64,000 bases of DNA from Halopseudomonas salina (GCF_008641105.1 NZ_VTTI01000012.1:1-64000), one strand, 5' to 3'; positions 16,980 through 26,927 are shown, counted from the first letter of the stretch. Made by a program: numbers and translations. Notes: generated by a model not told the origin, from the letters alone.

Positions 16980-18722
16980 TCAGTTGGCTTCCATACGTTG
17001 GCGGGTAGAGCGGATAAGTTGGCTCTGCGGGTTGTCCTGCAGCGCCTCAGCCCATATTTTCAGCGCTTCTTTTCGCTTGCCGCGCATCCACAAAACCTCG
17101 CCGAGATGGGCGGCAACTTCATGATCGGGATATAGCAGATAGGCTTTGCGTAGATAGGTTTCAGCCAGATCAAGGTTACCCAGTCGATAGTGTACCCAGC
17201 CAAGGCTGTCGATGATGGCCGGATCGTCGGGCTCCAGTGCTACGGCCTGCTCAATGAGTTGTAATGCTTCATCGAGCTTTTCATTGCGGTCGGCCAGGGT
17301 GTAACCCAGGGCGTTCAGCACCATTGCGTTGTCTGGCTCGTTCTGCAGAATACGGCGCAGGTCTGTTTCCATCGCGACAATATCACCGGCTTTCTCGGCC
17401 AGCATGGCACGGGCATACAGAAGACTGGCATCCAGCGTGAAGGTTTCAAGTGCCTGATCAACGCGGGTTCGGGCAATTTCAGGCGCTTTTTCGGCCAGCG
17501 TCTCGATCTCGATCAGATAGAGTTGCAGCGCCATATCCGGATTGGAAGCCCGCTCGTTGAGCATGATCTGCGCCAGCTCCTCGTACTTCTTCTGCTCCAT
17601 CAGAAGTTGGCTGGTCAGCAGCCGAGAGCCGAGATACTCGCGTCCCGCCTGGACCTGGAGCCATGCGCGCAGTGCGGCGTCACTGCGCTCAAGCTCCCGA
17701 TAGGCGATGCCCAGGTGGTACAGGGCGGTGTCGTTCTCTGGTTCTGCCTCGACGAGATGTTCGAGGTGTCGGGCGGCCTGCGTAAACTGGTTATTTTCCA
17801 GATGGACCAGGGCCAGAGATAACAACAGGTCACTATCGCCGGGGTTCTGTTCTATCAGGGTGGAAAACTGGCTGCTGGCAGCTTCGAGGTCGCCTGTGGC
17901 AACCAGCAGTCGGGCGAGCAACAAGCGCATACGGGTGTCGCCAGGATGTTCGAGCAGTCCCTGCTGCAATATATCGATGGCGTCCTGGTTGTGGCCATCT
18001 CCTGCCAGCACGCGGGCGCGCAGCATGAGCGCCGGCGGAGCGGTAGCGGCTTGGGGGTGTTGGTCAAGCACTGCCAGTGCTGCCTCGTCATCACCACCCT
18101 GTTGCAAAAGCAGCGCCTTTGAGAATACCAGCTGGGCATTTTGCGGGTTTTTTTCCAGCAGTTGACCGATGCTTTCCAGCATCGCCGCGCGCGTAGCGTC
18201 GTCGGTCTGTGCTGCGGCAAGGGCAAGAAAATCAAAATGGGTTTCGCCCTGCATGTTCAGAACCTGTTGCATGGACTGCATAGCGAGCTCATGCTGGCCC
18301 GCTCTTGCCTGATGCAGAGCGGCAGCACGGAAGGCCTCGGGGTTCTTGCCGTCGACCTCGGTCCAGAGCATAGCCATTTCCAGGGCAGGCTGATGGGCGC
18401 CAAGAAACTCGGCCACACGCATCGCGCGTTCCACCACGGCAGCATCACGTGTTTTTCGTGCCTGCGATAGATAGTTGTCCAGAGCGATATCGTATCGATT
18501 CCGCTGGCCAGCGATTTCCGCGACCATCAGGTCGAAGAGCGTGTCGGGGGTGAACTGCCCGTAGACAACGGGTTCTTCCACAGTTTCTGCTGCCGGTGGC
18601 GCGGCAATGGCGGGCGCCGGACTCTCGCGCTCAGTGCTGGCGCATCCGGCCAGCGCCAGAGCCAGTACCAGTGCGCCGGGCATTGGCAGTCGATGAAATA
18701 CAGCCTTGATGGTTGCGCTCAT
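16980..18722 (-). CDS. TPR-repeat lipoprotein
   Basis: A 580-residue probable outer-membrane lipoprotein. The signal LVLALALAGCAS carries a lipobox (LAGC) near residue 27. The rest is a solenoid of tetratricopeptide repeats, with clear units such as ALYHLGIAYRELERSDAALRA, VLNALGYTLADRNEKLDEAL and AIIDSLGWVHYRLGNLDLAE. It probably acts as a scaffold; no specific partner can be read from the sequence. It precedes lolB by three bases and faces hemA across a 134-base divergent spacer. The ATG at 18722 was chosen over a GTG six bases upstream; neither has a strong ribosome site. Confidence 0.85.
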   Translation of the reverse strand: MSATIKAVFHRLPMPGALVLALALAGCASTERESPAPAIAAPPAAETVEEPVVYGQFTPDTLFDLMVAEIAGQRNRYDIALDNYLSQARKTRDAAVVERAMRVAEFLGAHQPALEMAMLWTEVDGKNPEAFRAAALHQARAGQHELAMQSMQQVLNMQGETHFDFLALAAAQTDDATRAAMLESIGQLLEKNPQNAQLVFSKALLLQQGGDDEAALAVLDQHPQAATAPPALMLRARVLAGDGHNQDAIDILQQGLLEHPGDTRMRLLLARLLVATGDLEAASSQFSTLIEQNPGDSDLLLSLALVHLENNQFTQAARHLEHLVEAEPENDTALYHLGIAYRELERSDAALRAWLQVQAGREYLGSRLLTSQLLMEQKKYEELAQIMLNERASNPDMALQLYLIEIETLAEKAPEIARTRVDQALETFTLDASLLYARAMLAEKAGDIVAMETDLRRILQNEPDNAMVLNALGYTLADRNEKLDEALQLIEQAVALEPDDPAIIDSLGWVHYRLGNLDLAETYLRKAYLLYPDHEVAAHLGEVLWMRGKRKEALKIWAEALQDNPQSQLIRSTRQRMEAN

Positions 18723-18797
18723 GGGCACTCTGATGGTGTTCGGCGAAGATATTCATCATGACACAGGATCTGTTGCAAACCCACAGGGTCAAGGGAA

Positions 18798-18826
18798 TTG
18801 ATCGGCACTGGCATACATAGGACAAT
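18798..18826 (+). promoter_or_regulatory. candidate sigma70 promoter for hemA
   Basis: TTGATC at 18798-18803 and GACAAT at 18821-18826 are separated by 17 bases and lie 30 bases before the hemA start. Each matches four of six consensus bases. Confidence 0.4.
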
Positions 18827-18856
18827 TGCGCACTATGTTCAGATAAACAGGGCACC

Positions 18857-20134
18857 ATGGGCTTTCTCGCATTCGGGATAAATCACAAAACCGCCGCCGT
18901 CGATGTTCGTGAGCGCCTGGCATTCGCGCCCGACCAACTATCCGGTGCGCTGCAGCGCCTGCGTGATGAGACCGGCACCCAGGAAGTGGCCATTCTCTCA
19001 ACCTGCAATCGTACCGAGATCTATTGTTCCCAGGATCAACTCGACGTCGATGGTATTCTGGTCTGGTTCGCGGCTTACCACTGCATAGCCGTTGAAGAGT
19101 TGCGGGCCTGTAGCTATCAACATAGTGATGAGCAAGCCGTGGCGCACATGATGCGGGTCGCGGCGGGACTGGATTCGATGGTGCTGGGTGAGCCACAGAT
19201 TTTCGGGCAGATGAAAGATGCCTGGCAATCGGCACGCAGCGCCGGAACCCTGGGCCCCTATCTGGACAGGCTGTTTCAGAGCACGTTCAATACCGCAAAG
19301 CAGGTGCGTACCGACACGGCCATTGGTGAAAACCCGGTTTCAGTTGCCTTTGCTGCCGTCAGTCTGGCCAAGCAGATATTCTCCGACTTGCGCCGCAGTA
19401 CAGCCCTGCTGATTGGTGCCGGAGAAACCATTGCACTGGTGGCCAGACACCTGTTTGAACAGGGGGTAGGGCGGATTATTGTGGCCAACCGTACCTTGGA
19501 GCGCGCCGAGCTGCTCAGCGGTCCGCTGGGTGGTCAGGCGATCGTGCTCAATCAGATACCCGACTTTCTCTCGCAGTGCGATATCGTCATCAGCTCTACC
19601 GCCAGTCCCTTGCCGATCCTTGGCAAGGGAGCCGTGGAGCGCGCTCTCAAGCAGCGGCGGCGCAAACCCATGTTCATGGTCGATATTGCCGTGCCGCGGG
19701 ATATCGAACCGGAAGTCGGCGCGCTGGCTGATGTGTATCTGTATTCGGTGGACGATCTGCACGAAGTCATCGAAGACAATATGCGATCGCGCCAGGATGC
19801 TGCCGAGGCGGCGGAACGCATGATTGTTCAGGGTACTGCCGAATTCATGCAGCGCTTACGTGCGCTTGCAGCGGTCGATGTACTGCGCCGTTACCGGGTG
19901 AAGGCTGAATCCCTTAGAGACCAGGAACTTGCCAAGGCTCAGTCTCGGCTGGAGCGCGGCGCAGATCCCTCGGTAGTCATGGCGGAAATGGCCCGGGCAT
20001 TGACCAACAAATTACTTCACGACCCCAGTGTCCAGCTCAAGCAGATGACCGCCGAGGGTCGAGCCGAGGCTTTGGCGCTGGCGCAAGAACTATTTGCGCT
20101 TGACGACGTTACTACCATACAAGGCGAACCATGA
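18857..20134 (+). CDS. hemA: glutamyl-tRNA reductase
   Basis: First step of haem synthesis by the C5 route: it reduces Glu-tRNA to glutamate-1-semialdehyde. The 425-residue protein has the N-terminal catalytic domain with [12 protein letters not shown] (nucleophile Cys50), then [13 protein letters not shown], an NADPH-binding domain around [16 protein letters not shown], and a C-terminal dimerisation helix region. It overlaps prfA by four bases. hemH, the last haem enzyme, lies further along this window. Confidence 0.95.
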   Translation: MGFLAFGINHKTAAVDVRERLAFAPDQLSGALQRLRDETGTQEVAILSTCNRTEIYCSQDQLDVDGILVWFAAYHCIAVEELRACSYQHSDEQAVAHMMRVAAGLDSMVLGEPQIFGQMKDAWQSARSAGTLGPYLDRLFQSTFNTAKQVRTDTAIGENPVSVAFAAVSLAKQIFSDLRRSTALLIGAGETIALVARHLFEQGVGRIIVANRTLERAELLSGPLGGQAIVLNQIPDFLSQCDIVISSTASPLPILGKGAVERALKQRRRKPMFMVDIAVPRDIEPEVGALADVYLYSVDDLHEVIEDNMRSRQDAAEAAERMIVQGTAEFMQRLRALAAVDVLRRYRVKAESLRDQELAKAQSRLERGADPSVVMAEMARALTNKLLHDPSVQLKQMTAEGRAEALALAQELFALDDVTTIQGEP

Positions 20135-21216
20135 AATCTTCCCTGTTGAACCGCCTGGATATCATGCAGGAGCGCCACGAAGAGCTGTCGGCGCTGCTCA
20201 GCGATGCAGAGGTGATCAGCGATCAGAAACGCTTCCGCGCCTATTCCCGGGAATATGCCGAGCTGGGCGAAACCATCGACTGCTATATCGACTGGCAGAA
20301 AGTGCGCGCGGATCTTGATGAGGCGCGCAGCCTGCTGAAGGATGCTGATCCGGACCTGCGCGAGATGGCTGAAGAAGATGCGGTTCTGTGCGCGGATAAA
20401 CTGGAGGAACTGGAAGAGCGGCTTAACTTTCTGCTGCTACCCAAGGACCCCAATGACGAACGCAACGTATTTCTCGAGGTTCGCGCAGGCGCTGGCGGTG
20501 ATGAAGCTGCGATTTTCGCCGGTGACCTGTTCCGCATGTATGGCAAATACGCAGAGCGTCAGGGCTGGCGTGTCGAGATTCTTTCCGAGAGCCAGGGCGA
20601 GCACGGCGGTTTCAAGGAAGTAATTGCTCGGATCGAGGGCCAGAACGTGTATTCAAGGCTCAAGTTCGAGTCTGGCGCGCATCGGGTACAGCGTGTGCCG
20701 GAAACTGAATCCCAGGGTCGGATTCATACGTCGGCCTGCACCGTTGCCATCATGCCGGAGCTCGATGAGCAGGCGCAGATCGAGATCAATGCCGGCGACC
20801 TGCGGGTGGATACCTATCGCTCCTCGGGTGCTGGCGGGCAGCACGTGAACAAGACCGATTCGGCCATTCGACTGACCCACCTGCCCACGGGGATTGTGGT
20901 CGAGTGTCAGGAAGAACGCTCCCAGCACAAGAACCGGGCTCGTGCCATGAGTCTGCTGCAGGCAAAGCTGGATAACCTGCAGCGTGAAGCGCAGGAAAAG
21001 GAGATGTCCGATACGCGGCGTTCGTTGGTTGGATCCGGTGACCGGTCAGAGCGCATACGCACCTACAATTTTCCCCAGGGAAGAGTGACTGATCACCGTA
21101 TCAATCTGACGTTATACAGCCTGGATGATGTCGTGCAGGGCAATCTCGATCAGGTGATCGATCCACTGCTGCGCGAATATCAGGCGGACCAGCTGGCGGC
21201 CCTGGAACACGTTTGA
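20131..21216 (+). CDS. prfA: peptide chain release factor 1
   Basis: Recognises UAA and UAG stop codons and triggers peptide release. The 361-residue protein is full length. It has the peptidyl-transferase motif GGQ at residues 235-237 ([20 protein letters not shown]) and the RF1-type recognition tripeptide in [12 protein letters not shown] (P-E-T). The ATG overlaps hemA. Its stop overlaps prmC, whose product methylates the glutamine of this GGQ. Confidence 0.96.
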   Translation: MKSSLLNRLDIMQERHEELSALLSDAEVISDQKRFRAYSREYAELGETIDCYIDWQKVRADLDEARSLLKDADPDLREMAEEDAVLCADKLEELEERLNFLLLPKDPNDERNVFLEVRAGAGGDEAAIFAGDLFRMYGKYAERQGWRVEILSESQGEHGGFKEVIARIEGQNVYSRLKFESGAHRVQRVPETESQGRIHTSACTVAIMPELDEQAQIEINAGDLRVDTYRSSGAGGQHVNKTDSAIRLTHLPTGIVVECQEERSQHKNRARAMSLLQAKLDNLQREAQEKEMSDTRRSLVGSGDRSERIRTYNFPQGRVTDHRINLTLYSLDDVVQGNLDQVIDPLLREYQADQLAALEHV

Positions 21217-22046
21217 TGCCGACCCTGGCGCAGTTACTGGCAGGCCTCGAGCTGCCGGACTCACCCACTCCGGCGCTGGACGCCGAGTTGCTGCTTGGCC
21301 ATGTGCTGGGCAAACCTCGCACTTTTCTGCGTACCTGGCCTGAATATGAGATCGAGTCTCAGAAGCTTGAGCAGTTCCAGCGGCTGATGAGGCGCCGCAG
21401 AGCCGGTGAACCTGTGGCCTACCTGCTGGGCGCGCAAGGTTTCTGGAGTCTGGATTTGCAGGTCAGCGATGCCACCTTGATTCCGCGACCGGATACCGAA
21501 CGTCTGGTGGAGCTGGCCCTGGAGCTCGGGCCTGAGGGTAGGGCGCGGGTACTGGACATGGGCACGGGTACGGGGGCTGTTGCGCTGGCGTTGGCGAGTG
21601 AACGGGGTGACTGGGAGATTACTGCGACCGATCTGGTGCCGGCAGCGGTCGAATTGGCCGAGGTCAATCGCCAGCGTCTGGGACTCGGCAATGTACAGCT
21701 CAAGACCAGTGACTGGTTTGCCGCGCTGGAGTACGAGCATTTTGACCTGATCGTCTCCAATCCGCCCTACATCAGCACCGACGACCCGCATCTGCAATGT
21801 GGCGATGTGCGTTACGAACCCGCTACTGCGCTGGTGAGTGGCGCTGACGGTCTGGACGCCATCCGGCATATTGTCCAGCAGGCTCCGAATCATCTGAACA
21901 GCGGCGGTTGGCTGTTGCTCGAGCACGGTTGGCAGCAGGCTGATGCGGTAGTTGAGCTGCTGGTCAGGCGCGGGTTCCAGCAGACCCGCTCCTGGCAGGA
22001 TCTGGGTGGCCAGCAACGTATCAGTGGAGGGCAATGGGGTGGATGA
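21216..22046 (+). CDS. prmC: peptide chain release factor N5-glutamine methyltransferase
   Basis: Methylates the GGQ glutamine of release factors using SAM. The 276-residue protein has an N-terminal helical substrate-binding domain, the SAM site VLDMGTGTGAVALALA near residue 112, and the catalytic NPPY motif in LIVSNPPYISTDDPHL. The ATG at 21216 overlaps the prfA stop (TGATG). Confidence 0.95.
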   Translation: MPTLAQLLAGLELPDSPTPALDAELLLGHVLGKPRTFLRTWPEYEIESQKLEQFQRLMRRRRAGEPVAYLLGAQGFWSLDLQVSDATLIPRPDTERLVELALELGPEGRARVLDMGTGTGAVALALASERGDWEITATDLVPAAVELAEVNRQRLGLGNVQLKTSDWFAALEYEHFDLIVSNPPYISTDDPHLQCGDVRYEPATALVSGADGLDAIRHIVQQAPNHLNSGGWLLLEHGWQQADAVVELLVRRGFQQTRSWQDLGGQQRISGGQWGG

Positions 22047-22791
22047 TCTTCAATTGCTGCGTTATAGCCGCCAGATATTGCTGGCGCAGATCGATATCGA
22101 CGGCCAGCAGCGCCTGCTCGATAGTCGCGTTCTGATCGTCGGTCTGGGGGGGCTGGGCGCGCCCGTTGCGTTATATCTCGCAGCTGCCGGCGTGGGCACC
22201 CTGCTATTGGCAGACCACGATCATGTGGACCTGACCAACCTGCAGCGTCAGATCATCCACCAGACTGACAGTGTCGGGCAACCAAAGGTGTCATCGGCCG
22301 CGCAGCGCGTTAAGGCGCTTAATCCAGGGGTAGAAACCGTTCTGCTCGAGCGGTCCCTGACGGGACAGGCGCTGGTGGATGCCGTATCCAGTGTCGATCT
22401 GGTTATTGATTGCTGTGACAACTTCGCTACGCGACAGGCAGTGAACGCTGCTTGTGTTGCCCTGCGCCGGCCTTTGGTTTCGGGTGCTGCGATCCGGCTC
22501 GAGGGTCAGCTCAGTGTGTTCGACTCCCGGCGCGAGGACAGCCCCTGTTACCAATGCCTGTACGGCAGCGGGGAAGAAACAGCGCTGAGTTGCAGTGAGG
22601 CCGGCGTGGTTGGACCTCTGGTGGGCGTTATCGGTAGTCTTCAGGCGCTGGAGGCGCTCAAGCTGCTTGCCGGATTCGGTGAGCCTCTTATCGGGCGCTT
22701 GCTTCTGGTGGATGCGCTTGGCAGTCGTTTCCGTGAGATGCGAGTGCGCCGCGACCCTGCGTGCAGTTGCTGCGGCACTGCGGTGGTGTAG
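22039..22791 (+). CDS. moeB: ThiF/MoeB/HesA-family adenylyltransferase (molybdopterin-synthase adenylyltransferase)
   Basis: Predicted to adenylate the C-terminal glycine of a ubiquitin-like sulfur carrier such as MoaD. The 250-residue E1-like protein has the nucleotide loop LIVGLGGLGAPVALYLAAAG, the adenylation arginine region DLTNLQRQIIH, DLVIDCCDNFATRQAVN, and zinc-binding cysteines in CYQCLYG and CSCCG. The GTG at 22039 has GGAGG eight bases upstream and overlaps the prmC end. Whether it serves MoaD, ThiS or another carrier is not decided by sequence; no partner gene is adjacent. Confidence 0.85.
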   Translation: MDDLQLLRYSRQILLAQIDIDGQQRLLDSRVLIVGLGGLGAPVALYLAAAGVGTLLLADHDHVDLTNLQRQIIHQTDSVGQPKVSSAAQRVKALNPGVETVLLERSLTGQALVDAVSSVDLVIDCCDNFATRQAVNAACVALRRPLVSGAAIRLEGQLSVFDSRREDSPCYQCLYGSGEETALSCSEAGVVGPLVGVIGSLQALEALKLLAGFGEPLIGRLLLVDALGSRFREMRVRRDPACSCCGTAVV

Positions 22792-22794
22792 CTG

Positions 22795-23583
22795 ATGAAT
22801 AATGCGCCCATTGGAGTGTTCGATTCAGGAGTAGGCGGGCTTTCGGTGCTGCGGGAAATTCGTCAGACCTTGCCTGATGAATCGCTTTTGTATGTCGCTG
22901 ACAGCGGTCACGTACCCTACGGCGAAAAAACATCGGAGCAGATACGCGAACGCAGTCGCAGCATCGCCCAGTTTCTGTTGGGCCGGGGCGCCAAGGCACT
23001 GGTGGTTGCCTGCAATACGGCGACCGCGGCTGCGGTCGCTGACCTGCGTGAGCGCCATGATCTTCCGATCATTGGCATGGAGCCGGCGGTCAAGCCTGCG
23101 GCTCGGGCTACCCGTACGGGCGTCGTAGGAGTACTGGCGACCACGGGTACCCTGCAGAGCGCTCGCTTCGCGGCATTGCTTGACAGGTTCGCCGGCTCGG
23201 TCAGGGTGATAACCCAGCCGTGCCCGGGGCTGGTCGAGTACATTGAGCAGGGCGAGCTGGACAGCCCCCGTGTTCTTGATCTGTTGCGGGGCTTTACTCG
23301 GCCTTTGCTGGCAGCTGGTTGCGACACACTGATCCTTGGCTGCACGCATTATCCCTATGTGCGGCCTGCGCTGCAGTCTGTGCTGCCAGCCGGTATAACC
23401 CTGATCGACACGGGAGCTGCCGTAGCCAGGCAGTTGCAGGCACGTTTGGCTACATTGGAAATGACGGCAGCTGGCCCGGCCCTGCCCTGCCAATTCTGGT
23501 CCAGCGGTGATCCGCAGGCTCTGCGCCGCGTATTGCCGACCCTTTGGGGTGAACCGGGCGGTGTGGAACTGTTGCCCTTCTGA
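22795..23583 (+). CDS. murI: glutamate racemase
   Basis: Supplies D-glutamate for peptidoglycan. The 262-residue protein has both catalytic cysteines, in [10 protein letters not shown] and in [13 protein letters not shown], the N-terminal substrate motif [15 protein letters not shown], and [13 protein letters not shown]. It starts three bases after moeB and ends the hemA-prfA-prmC-moeB-murI run. Confidence 0.95.
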   Translation: MNNAPIGVFDSGVGGLSVLREIRQTLPDESLLYVADSGHVPYGEKTSEQIRERSRSIAQFLLGRGAKALVVACNTATAAAVADLRERHDLPIIGMEPAVKPAARATRTGVVGVLATTGTLQSARFAALLDRFAGSVRVITQPCPGLVEYIEQGELDSPRVLDLLRGFTRPLLAAGCDTLILGCTHYPYVRPALQSVLPAGITLIDTGAAVARQLQARLATLEMTAAGPALPCQFWSSGDPQALRRVLPTLWGEPGGVELLPF

Positions 23584-23589
23584 GGTGAC

Positions 23590-23612
23590 AAAGTCATGTG
23601 CTCCGACTTTGT
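23590..23612 (+). terminator. hairpin after murI
   Basis: ACAAAGTC / GACTTTGT form an 8-bp stem with a nine-base loop, starting a few bases after the murI stop. A short T-rich stretch (GTTTTATG) follows after about five bases, so termination is plausible but weak. Confidence 0.45.
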
Positions 23613-23638
23613 GGGCGTTTTATGGGCTAATGTAGAAG

Positions 23639-23664
23639 TATCCAGGAATAATTATCCAGGAATA
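23639..23664 (+). repeat. duplicated ribosome-binding segment before pagL
   Basis: The 12-base unit TATCCAGGAATA occurs at 23639-23650 and again at 23653-23664, period 14. Each copy carries an AGGAA Shine-Dalgarno core. The second is correctly placed before the pagL ATG at 23669. Confidence 0.8.
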
Positions 23665-23668
23665 GAAA

Positions 23669-24196
23669 ATGAAAAAATGCAGACTGTGGCTTGGCTCGGC
23701 AATACTGGGCGCGATGGCTTTTCAACCGGCGCTCGCTGAGAGAGGATTGACCGCCGAGCTGGGCCAGACGTCCGGTTCGGACATGGTTTATCGTTTGGGT
23801 ATGCAATTTGATTTTGGCAAGCCGATCTGGCAAAGCGACTCGGGTAGTGTTCAGCTCGAGGGGTACTGGGATGCAGGGATTACTCGTTGGGGCGGCGAGA
23901 ATGCCACCTCCGCATCCATAACACCGATATTCCAGATGCGGTTTGGCCAGGGGGCGGGGCCCATCCCCTTCATTGAGGCGGGAATTGGCGCTGCCGTGTT
24001 TTCCGAGACCGAGTTCAAGGAAGCGGACCGGGATCTGGGTTCGGCTTTCCAGTTCGAGGATCTGATTGGCGCCGGGCTCCGGTTTGATTCCGGAACCCAG
24101 GCGGGCATTCGGCTTTATCATTATTCCAACGCCGGCCTGAAAGAGCCCAATCAGGGGATCAACAAGGTTGCGCTTTACTACCGCATGGCAATCTGA
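23669..24196 (+). CDS. pagL: PagL-family lipid A 3-O-deacylase
   Basis: An outer-membrane beta-barrel of the family that removes the 3-O acyl chain from lipid A. The 175-residue precursor has a Sec signal ending near FQPALA-ERG, then alternating beta strands. The family motif HYSNAGLKEPNQG holds the catalytic His151 and Ser153. Counting from the C-terminus to match the P. aeruginosa triad (His126/Ser128/Glu140 in the mature protein), the glutamate position is Asn165 here, so activity is uncertain. It stands alone between murI and the convergent light operon. Confidence 0.85.
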   Translation: MKKCRLWLGSAILGAMAFQPALAERGLTAELGQTSGSDMVYRLGMQFDFGKPIWQSDSGSVQLEGYWDAGITRWGGENATSASITPIFQMRFGQGAGPIPFIEAGIGAAVFSETEFKEADRDLGSAFQFEDLIGAGLRFDSGTQAGIRLYHYSNAGLKEPNQGINKVALYYRMAI

Positions 24197-24237
24197 AGCT
24201 GTCCTGGCTGAGCAGTTCCCGACTCGGGAGCTGCCGC

Positions 24238-24780
24238 TCAGTGCTTCTGGGCCATCTGCCTGATCAGGAACTGCTGTCGGTAAATGTGCGCAAACCCGTG
24301 CATCAAGGGGTAAACCACAGCCCATACCGCCGCCAGTATCAGGAATGTCCAGAACTGCTCCAGCGGGAGCTGCACATCAGACAATGCCGCCCCGGCGAAA
24401 TAGGACACCGGCCCGGCCACGGCGCCAAGCAGGCAGGCAAGCCACACCGGGCGAGCTGTCCAGGCCAGGCAGTGATTCAGGGTAATGGCCAGCATTGCCC
24501 AGAGCACCGCCAGCCATAGAGGCACCAGTTTCGAATTTCCGGGAAAATCAAATACGCCTACCTGCATTAAAAAAGAGTCGACGGCAGCGCCGGCAAGTAC
24601 CACAGAGACCACCAGCTTACCTTCAGCAGCCCAGGAGCTGATCCAGAAAAAATGGATGCACAGCACTGCTGCCGGTATCAGCAGCCAGGGCCCGGTCCCT
24701 CCGAGCACGCAGGCAAACCAGCCGATCTGAAACATTACTGCATTGGCGATCAGTTTGGTCAGGGGCGTTTTTTCCTGCAT
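24238..24780 (-). CDS. DUF2878 family membrane protein
   Basis: A 180-residue integral membrane protein with about five hydrophobic segments (for example NAVMFQIGWFACVLGG, LWLAVLWAMLAITL, PVWLACLLGAVAGPVSYFAG). The length and pattern fit DUF2878, which has no known biochemical function. It is the last gene of the minus-strand regulator-photolyase operon, one base after the methyltransferase stop, so a role in membrane-lipid modification is inferred only from position. Confidence 0.75.
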   Translation of the reverse strand: MQEKTPLTKLIANAVMFQIGWFACVLGGTGPWLLIPAAVLCIHFFWISSWAAEGKLVVSVVLAGAAVDSFLMQVGVFDFPGNSKLVPLWLAVLWAMLAITLNHCLAWTARPVWLACLLGAVAGPVSYFAGAALSDVQLPLEQFWTFLILAAVWAVVYPLMHGFAHIYRQQFLIRQMAQKH

Positions 24781-24781
24781 G

Positions 24782-26131
24782 TCAGGCTCCGAGGCTGAAG
24801 AGGTTCAACTGCGGCCGAGCTTCCGGCTTGGTCAGCAGAATCTGCGCCGTGCCAATGGACCTTTCCATGAAGCCTCCTTCGCAATAGCACAGATAGAACT
24901 CCCATAGCCTGAAGAAGTAATCATCATACCCCAGCTGTTCCAGGTGGCTTCGGGCAGTCTTCAGATTCTCGTGCCAGAAGCGTAGCGTCCGGGCGTAGTG
25001 GGTACCAATATCTTCGAGATGCAGCATCGACAGGTCGGTGTGTTTGCGTGTGATTTCGCCGATCAGGCTCACAGAAGGCAGGGATCCGCCGGGAAAGATA
25101 TAGCGCTGAATGAAATCGACGCTGCTTTTGGCTTGCTCATATCGCTGATCGCGGATGGTGATCGCCTGGAGCAGCATCATGCCGTGGGGTTTCAGCAGCT
25201 TGGCACAGGTTTCAAAGTAGGTTCTGAAATACTCATGACCCACAGCTTCCACCATCTCGATCGAGACGAGTTTGTCATAGGAGCCTGTTAGCTCGCGGTA
25301 ATCCTGCAACAGCAGGGTCACCTGGTCCTGTAACCCCAGCTCCTCGACCCTGGCTTTGGCGTAGGCAAGTTGTTCCTTGGAAAGCGTAGTGGTGGTGACC
25401 TTGCAGCCGTAATGCTGAGCGGCGTAGATCGCCATCGTGCCCCAGCCGGTGCCGATTTCCAGCAGGTGATCCTCGGCACTCAGCTCCAGTTTGCGACAGA
25501 TACGCTCCAGTTTATGTAACTGTGCCTGTTCGAGGCTGTCGCTCTGGGGCGGAAAAATGGCGGCCGAGTACATCATCGTCGGATCGAGAAAGTTCTCGAA
25601 CAGGTCGTTGCCCAGGTCGTAGTGAGCCTGAATGTTACGTCTGGCCCCGGAGAGCGTGTTGCGGTTTAGCCATTGCAATACCTTGAGTGCAGGCCGCCCG
25701 AGGCGCGCCAGACCCTTTTCCATGCCGTCGAGCACATCCAGGTTGCGCACGAAGATCTTGGTCACGGAGGTCAGGTCCGGGGTGGTCCAGAAACCATTGA
25801 TATAGGCTTCGCCTGAGCCGATGCTGCCGTTTGAGGCAATCATTGGATAGGCCGCGTGGTTGTGTACATGGATATCGGCATGCAGACCATCGGTGTCAGG
25901 TTGACCAAATTGCATCACCTCGTCTCCGTCGTACACGGTGATCGTTCCCCTGTTGATCGCCCCAAGCTGTTTCAGCACCAAGCCGCGGCTGAGACGCACC
26001 ATCCAATTGCGCCGGGTCTTGTCTTGCGCGTCGATATTGCGAGTGTCGCCCATCAGCGCCATGGTCCGCTCGTGGACATCGGACTTGGTTGAATCACAGC
26101 AGGCGGCTGCGTCAGGCCTGGTGTTCTTCAT
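24782..26131 (-). CDS. cyclopropane-fatty-acid-synthase-like SAM methyltransferase
   Basis: A 449-residue protein with an N-terminal lipid-binding region and a C-terminal Rossmann methyltransferase: LLEIGTGWGTMAIYAAQ near residue 224, LLLQDYRELTGSYDKLVSIE, and RYIFPGGSLPS. Aligned by eye with E. coli Cfa, the bicarbonate ligands Cys139 and His266 are Ala190 and Gln322 here, while the glutamate (E295) remains. It may therefore methylate fatty chains without making a cyclopropane, as reported for UfaM in furan fatty acid synthesis. AAAGGAG precedes the ATG at 26131, which overlaps the DUF1365 gene by 20 bases. Confidence 0.85.
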   Translation of the reverse strand: MKNTRPDAAACCDSTKSDVHERTMALMGDTRNIDAQDKTRRNWMVRLSRGLVLKQLGAINRGTITVYDGDEVMQFGQPDTDGLHADIHVHNHAAYPMIASNGSIGSGEAYINGFWTTPDLTSVTKIFVRNLDVLDGMEKGLARLGRPALKVLQWLNRNTLSGARRNIQAHYDLGNDLFENFLDPTMMYSAAIFPPQSDSLEQAQLHKLERICRKLELSAEDHLLEIGTGWGTMAIYAAQHYGCKVTTTTLSKEQLAYAKARVEELGLQDQVTLLLQDYRELTGSYDKLVSIEMVEAVGHEYFRTYFETCAKLLKPHGMMLLQAITIRDQRYEQAKSSVDFIQRYIFPGGSLPSVSLIGEITRKHTDLSMLHLEDIGTHYARTLRFWHENLKTARSHLEQLGYDDYFFRLWEFYLCYCEGGFMERSIGTAQILLTKPEARPQLNLFSLGA

Positions 26132-26927
26132 CGTAATGCTCCTTTGCCTTGATGGCGGTAGTGCCCACGGTGTTGTGCCGCGGTGCATGATGATCGAAAA
26201 AAGGGATGCGTTTGAGCGCCAAGCGCAATGCCTGCCAGTAAATACCAGCGACCGTCTTGGCAACCATGAAGGGAAACGACAGGGCTTCGTTACGGAGCAT
26301 GTGTGGGCTCAGGGCTCGTCGGTTCAGGGTCAGAGTTGCATCAAAAAGGCGTGACTCGGCCTGCCAGTCTTCCATGTGCACCAGCAGGGTTTCACCGGGC
26401 AGGGTGAAGCGCATGCGATACCTGAGCTCCTGGGGGAGGAAAGGTGATACATGAAATGCCTTGTTCAGCTCGAACTGCTGGGCTGCCTGAGCCGGATCGG
26501 TTGCCATGACATAGCAAAAACGCTCGCGCCAGGGGGTGTTGGATACTTCGGCGATGATGGCGCGTAATTGATTGTCGTCGTCGTGGCAGTAGTAGAAGGA
26601 CACCGGATTGAACAGCATGCCGAAGCTGCGCACCTGAGTCAGCATGCGCACCGGACCGGCAAGAGTCAGGTCTAGCTCCTCGCGTACCAGGCGGCGGGCG
26701 GTATCTGCCAGAAGTTCGCCTTCACGACGATGCATATTCAGATAATCGCTCTCGCGGAATCGCATGGGCGACCACCACCGGCCTGACCACAAGCCGCTCA
26801 TGCCAAACACCTGTGGCTGCTCCTGCAAGTCAAGCCACAGCATGCTGATACGGTAGCGAAAAGCGTGCTTTCTCGGTGCGTGTCGGCGATGGCGAATGAT
26901 GCCGCTGTACATGGCGCTATTGAGCAT
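26112..26927 (-). CDS. DUF1365 domain-containing protein
   Basis: A 271-residue protein with the DUF1365 signatures SGIIRHRRHAPRKHAFRYRI near the start, SFGMLFNPVSFYYCHD near residue 100 and VSNTPWRERFCYVM. Its biochemical role is not established. It almost always travels with an FAD amine-oxidase-like protein and a Cfa-like methyltransferase, as it does here, which suggests a shared lipid-modification pathway. GAGGGA precedes the ATG at 26927; it overlaps both neighbours. Confidence 0.85.
   Translation of the reverse strand: MLNSAMYSGIIRHRRHAPRKHAFRYRISMLWLDLQEQPQVFGMSGLWSGRWWSPMRFRESDYLNMHRREGELLADTARRLVREELDLTLAGPVRMLTQVRSFGMLFNPVSFYYCHDDDNQLRAIIAEVSNTPWRERFCYVMATDPAQAAQQFELNKAFHVSPFLPQELRYRMRFTLPGETLLVHMEDWQAESRLFDATLTLNRRALSPHMLRNEALSFPFMVAKTVAGIYWQALRLALKRIPFFDHHAPRHNTVGTTAIKAKEHYDEEHQA

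Noticed and set aside
24782..26131. Calling the methyltransferase a true cyclopropane synthase (cfa)
   Set aside because: Two of the bicarbonate ligands needed for cyclopropanation appear substituted, and the context differs from stand-alone cfa.
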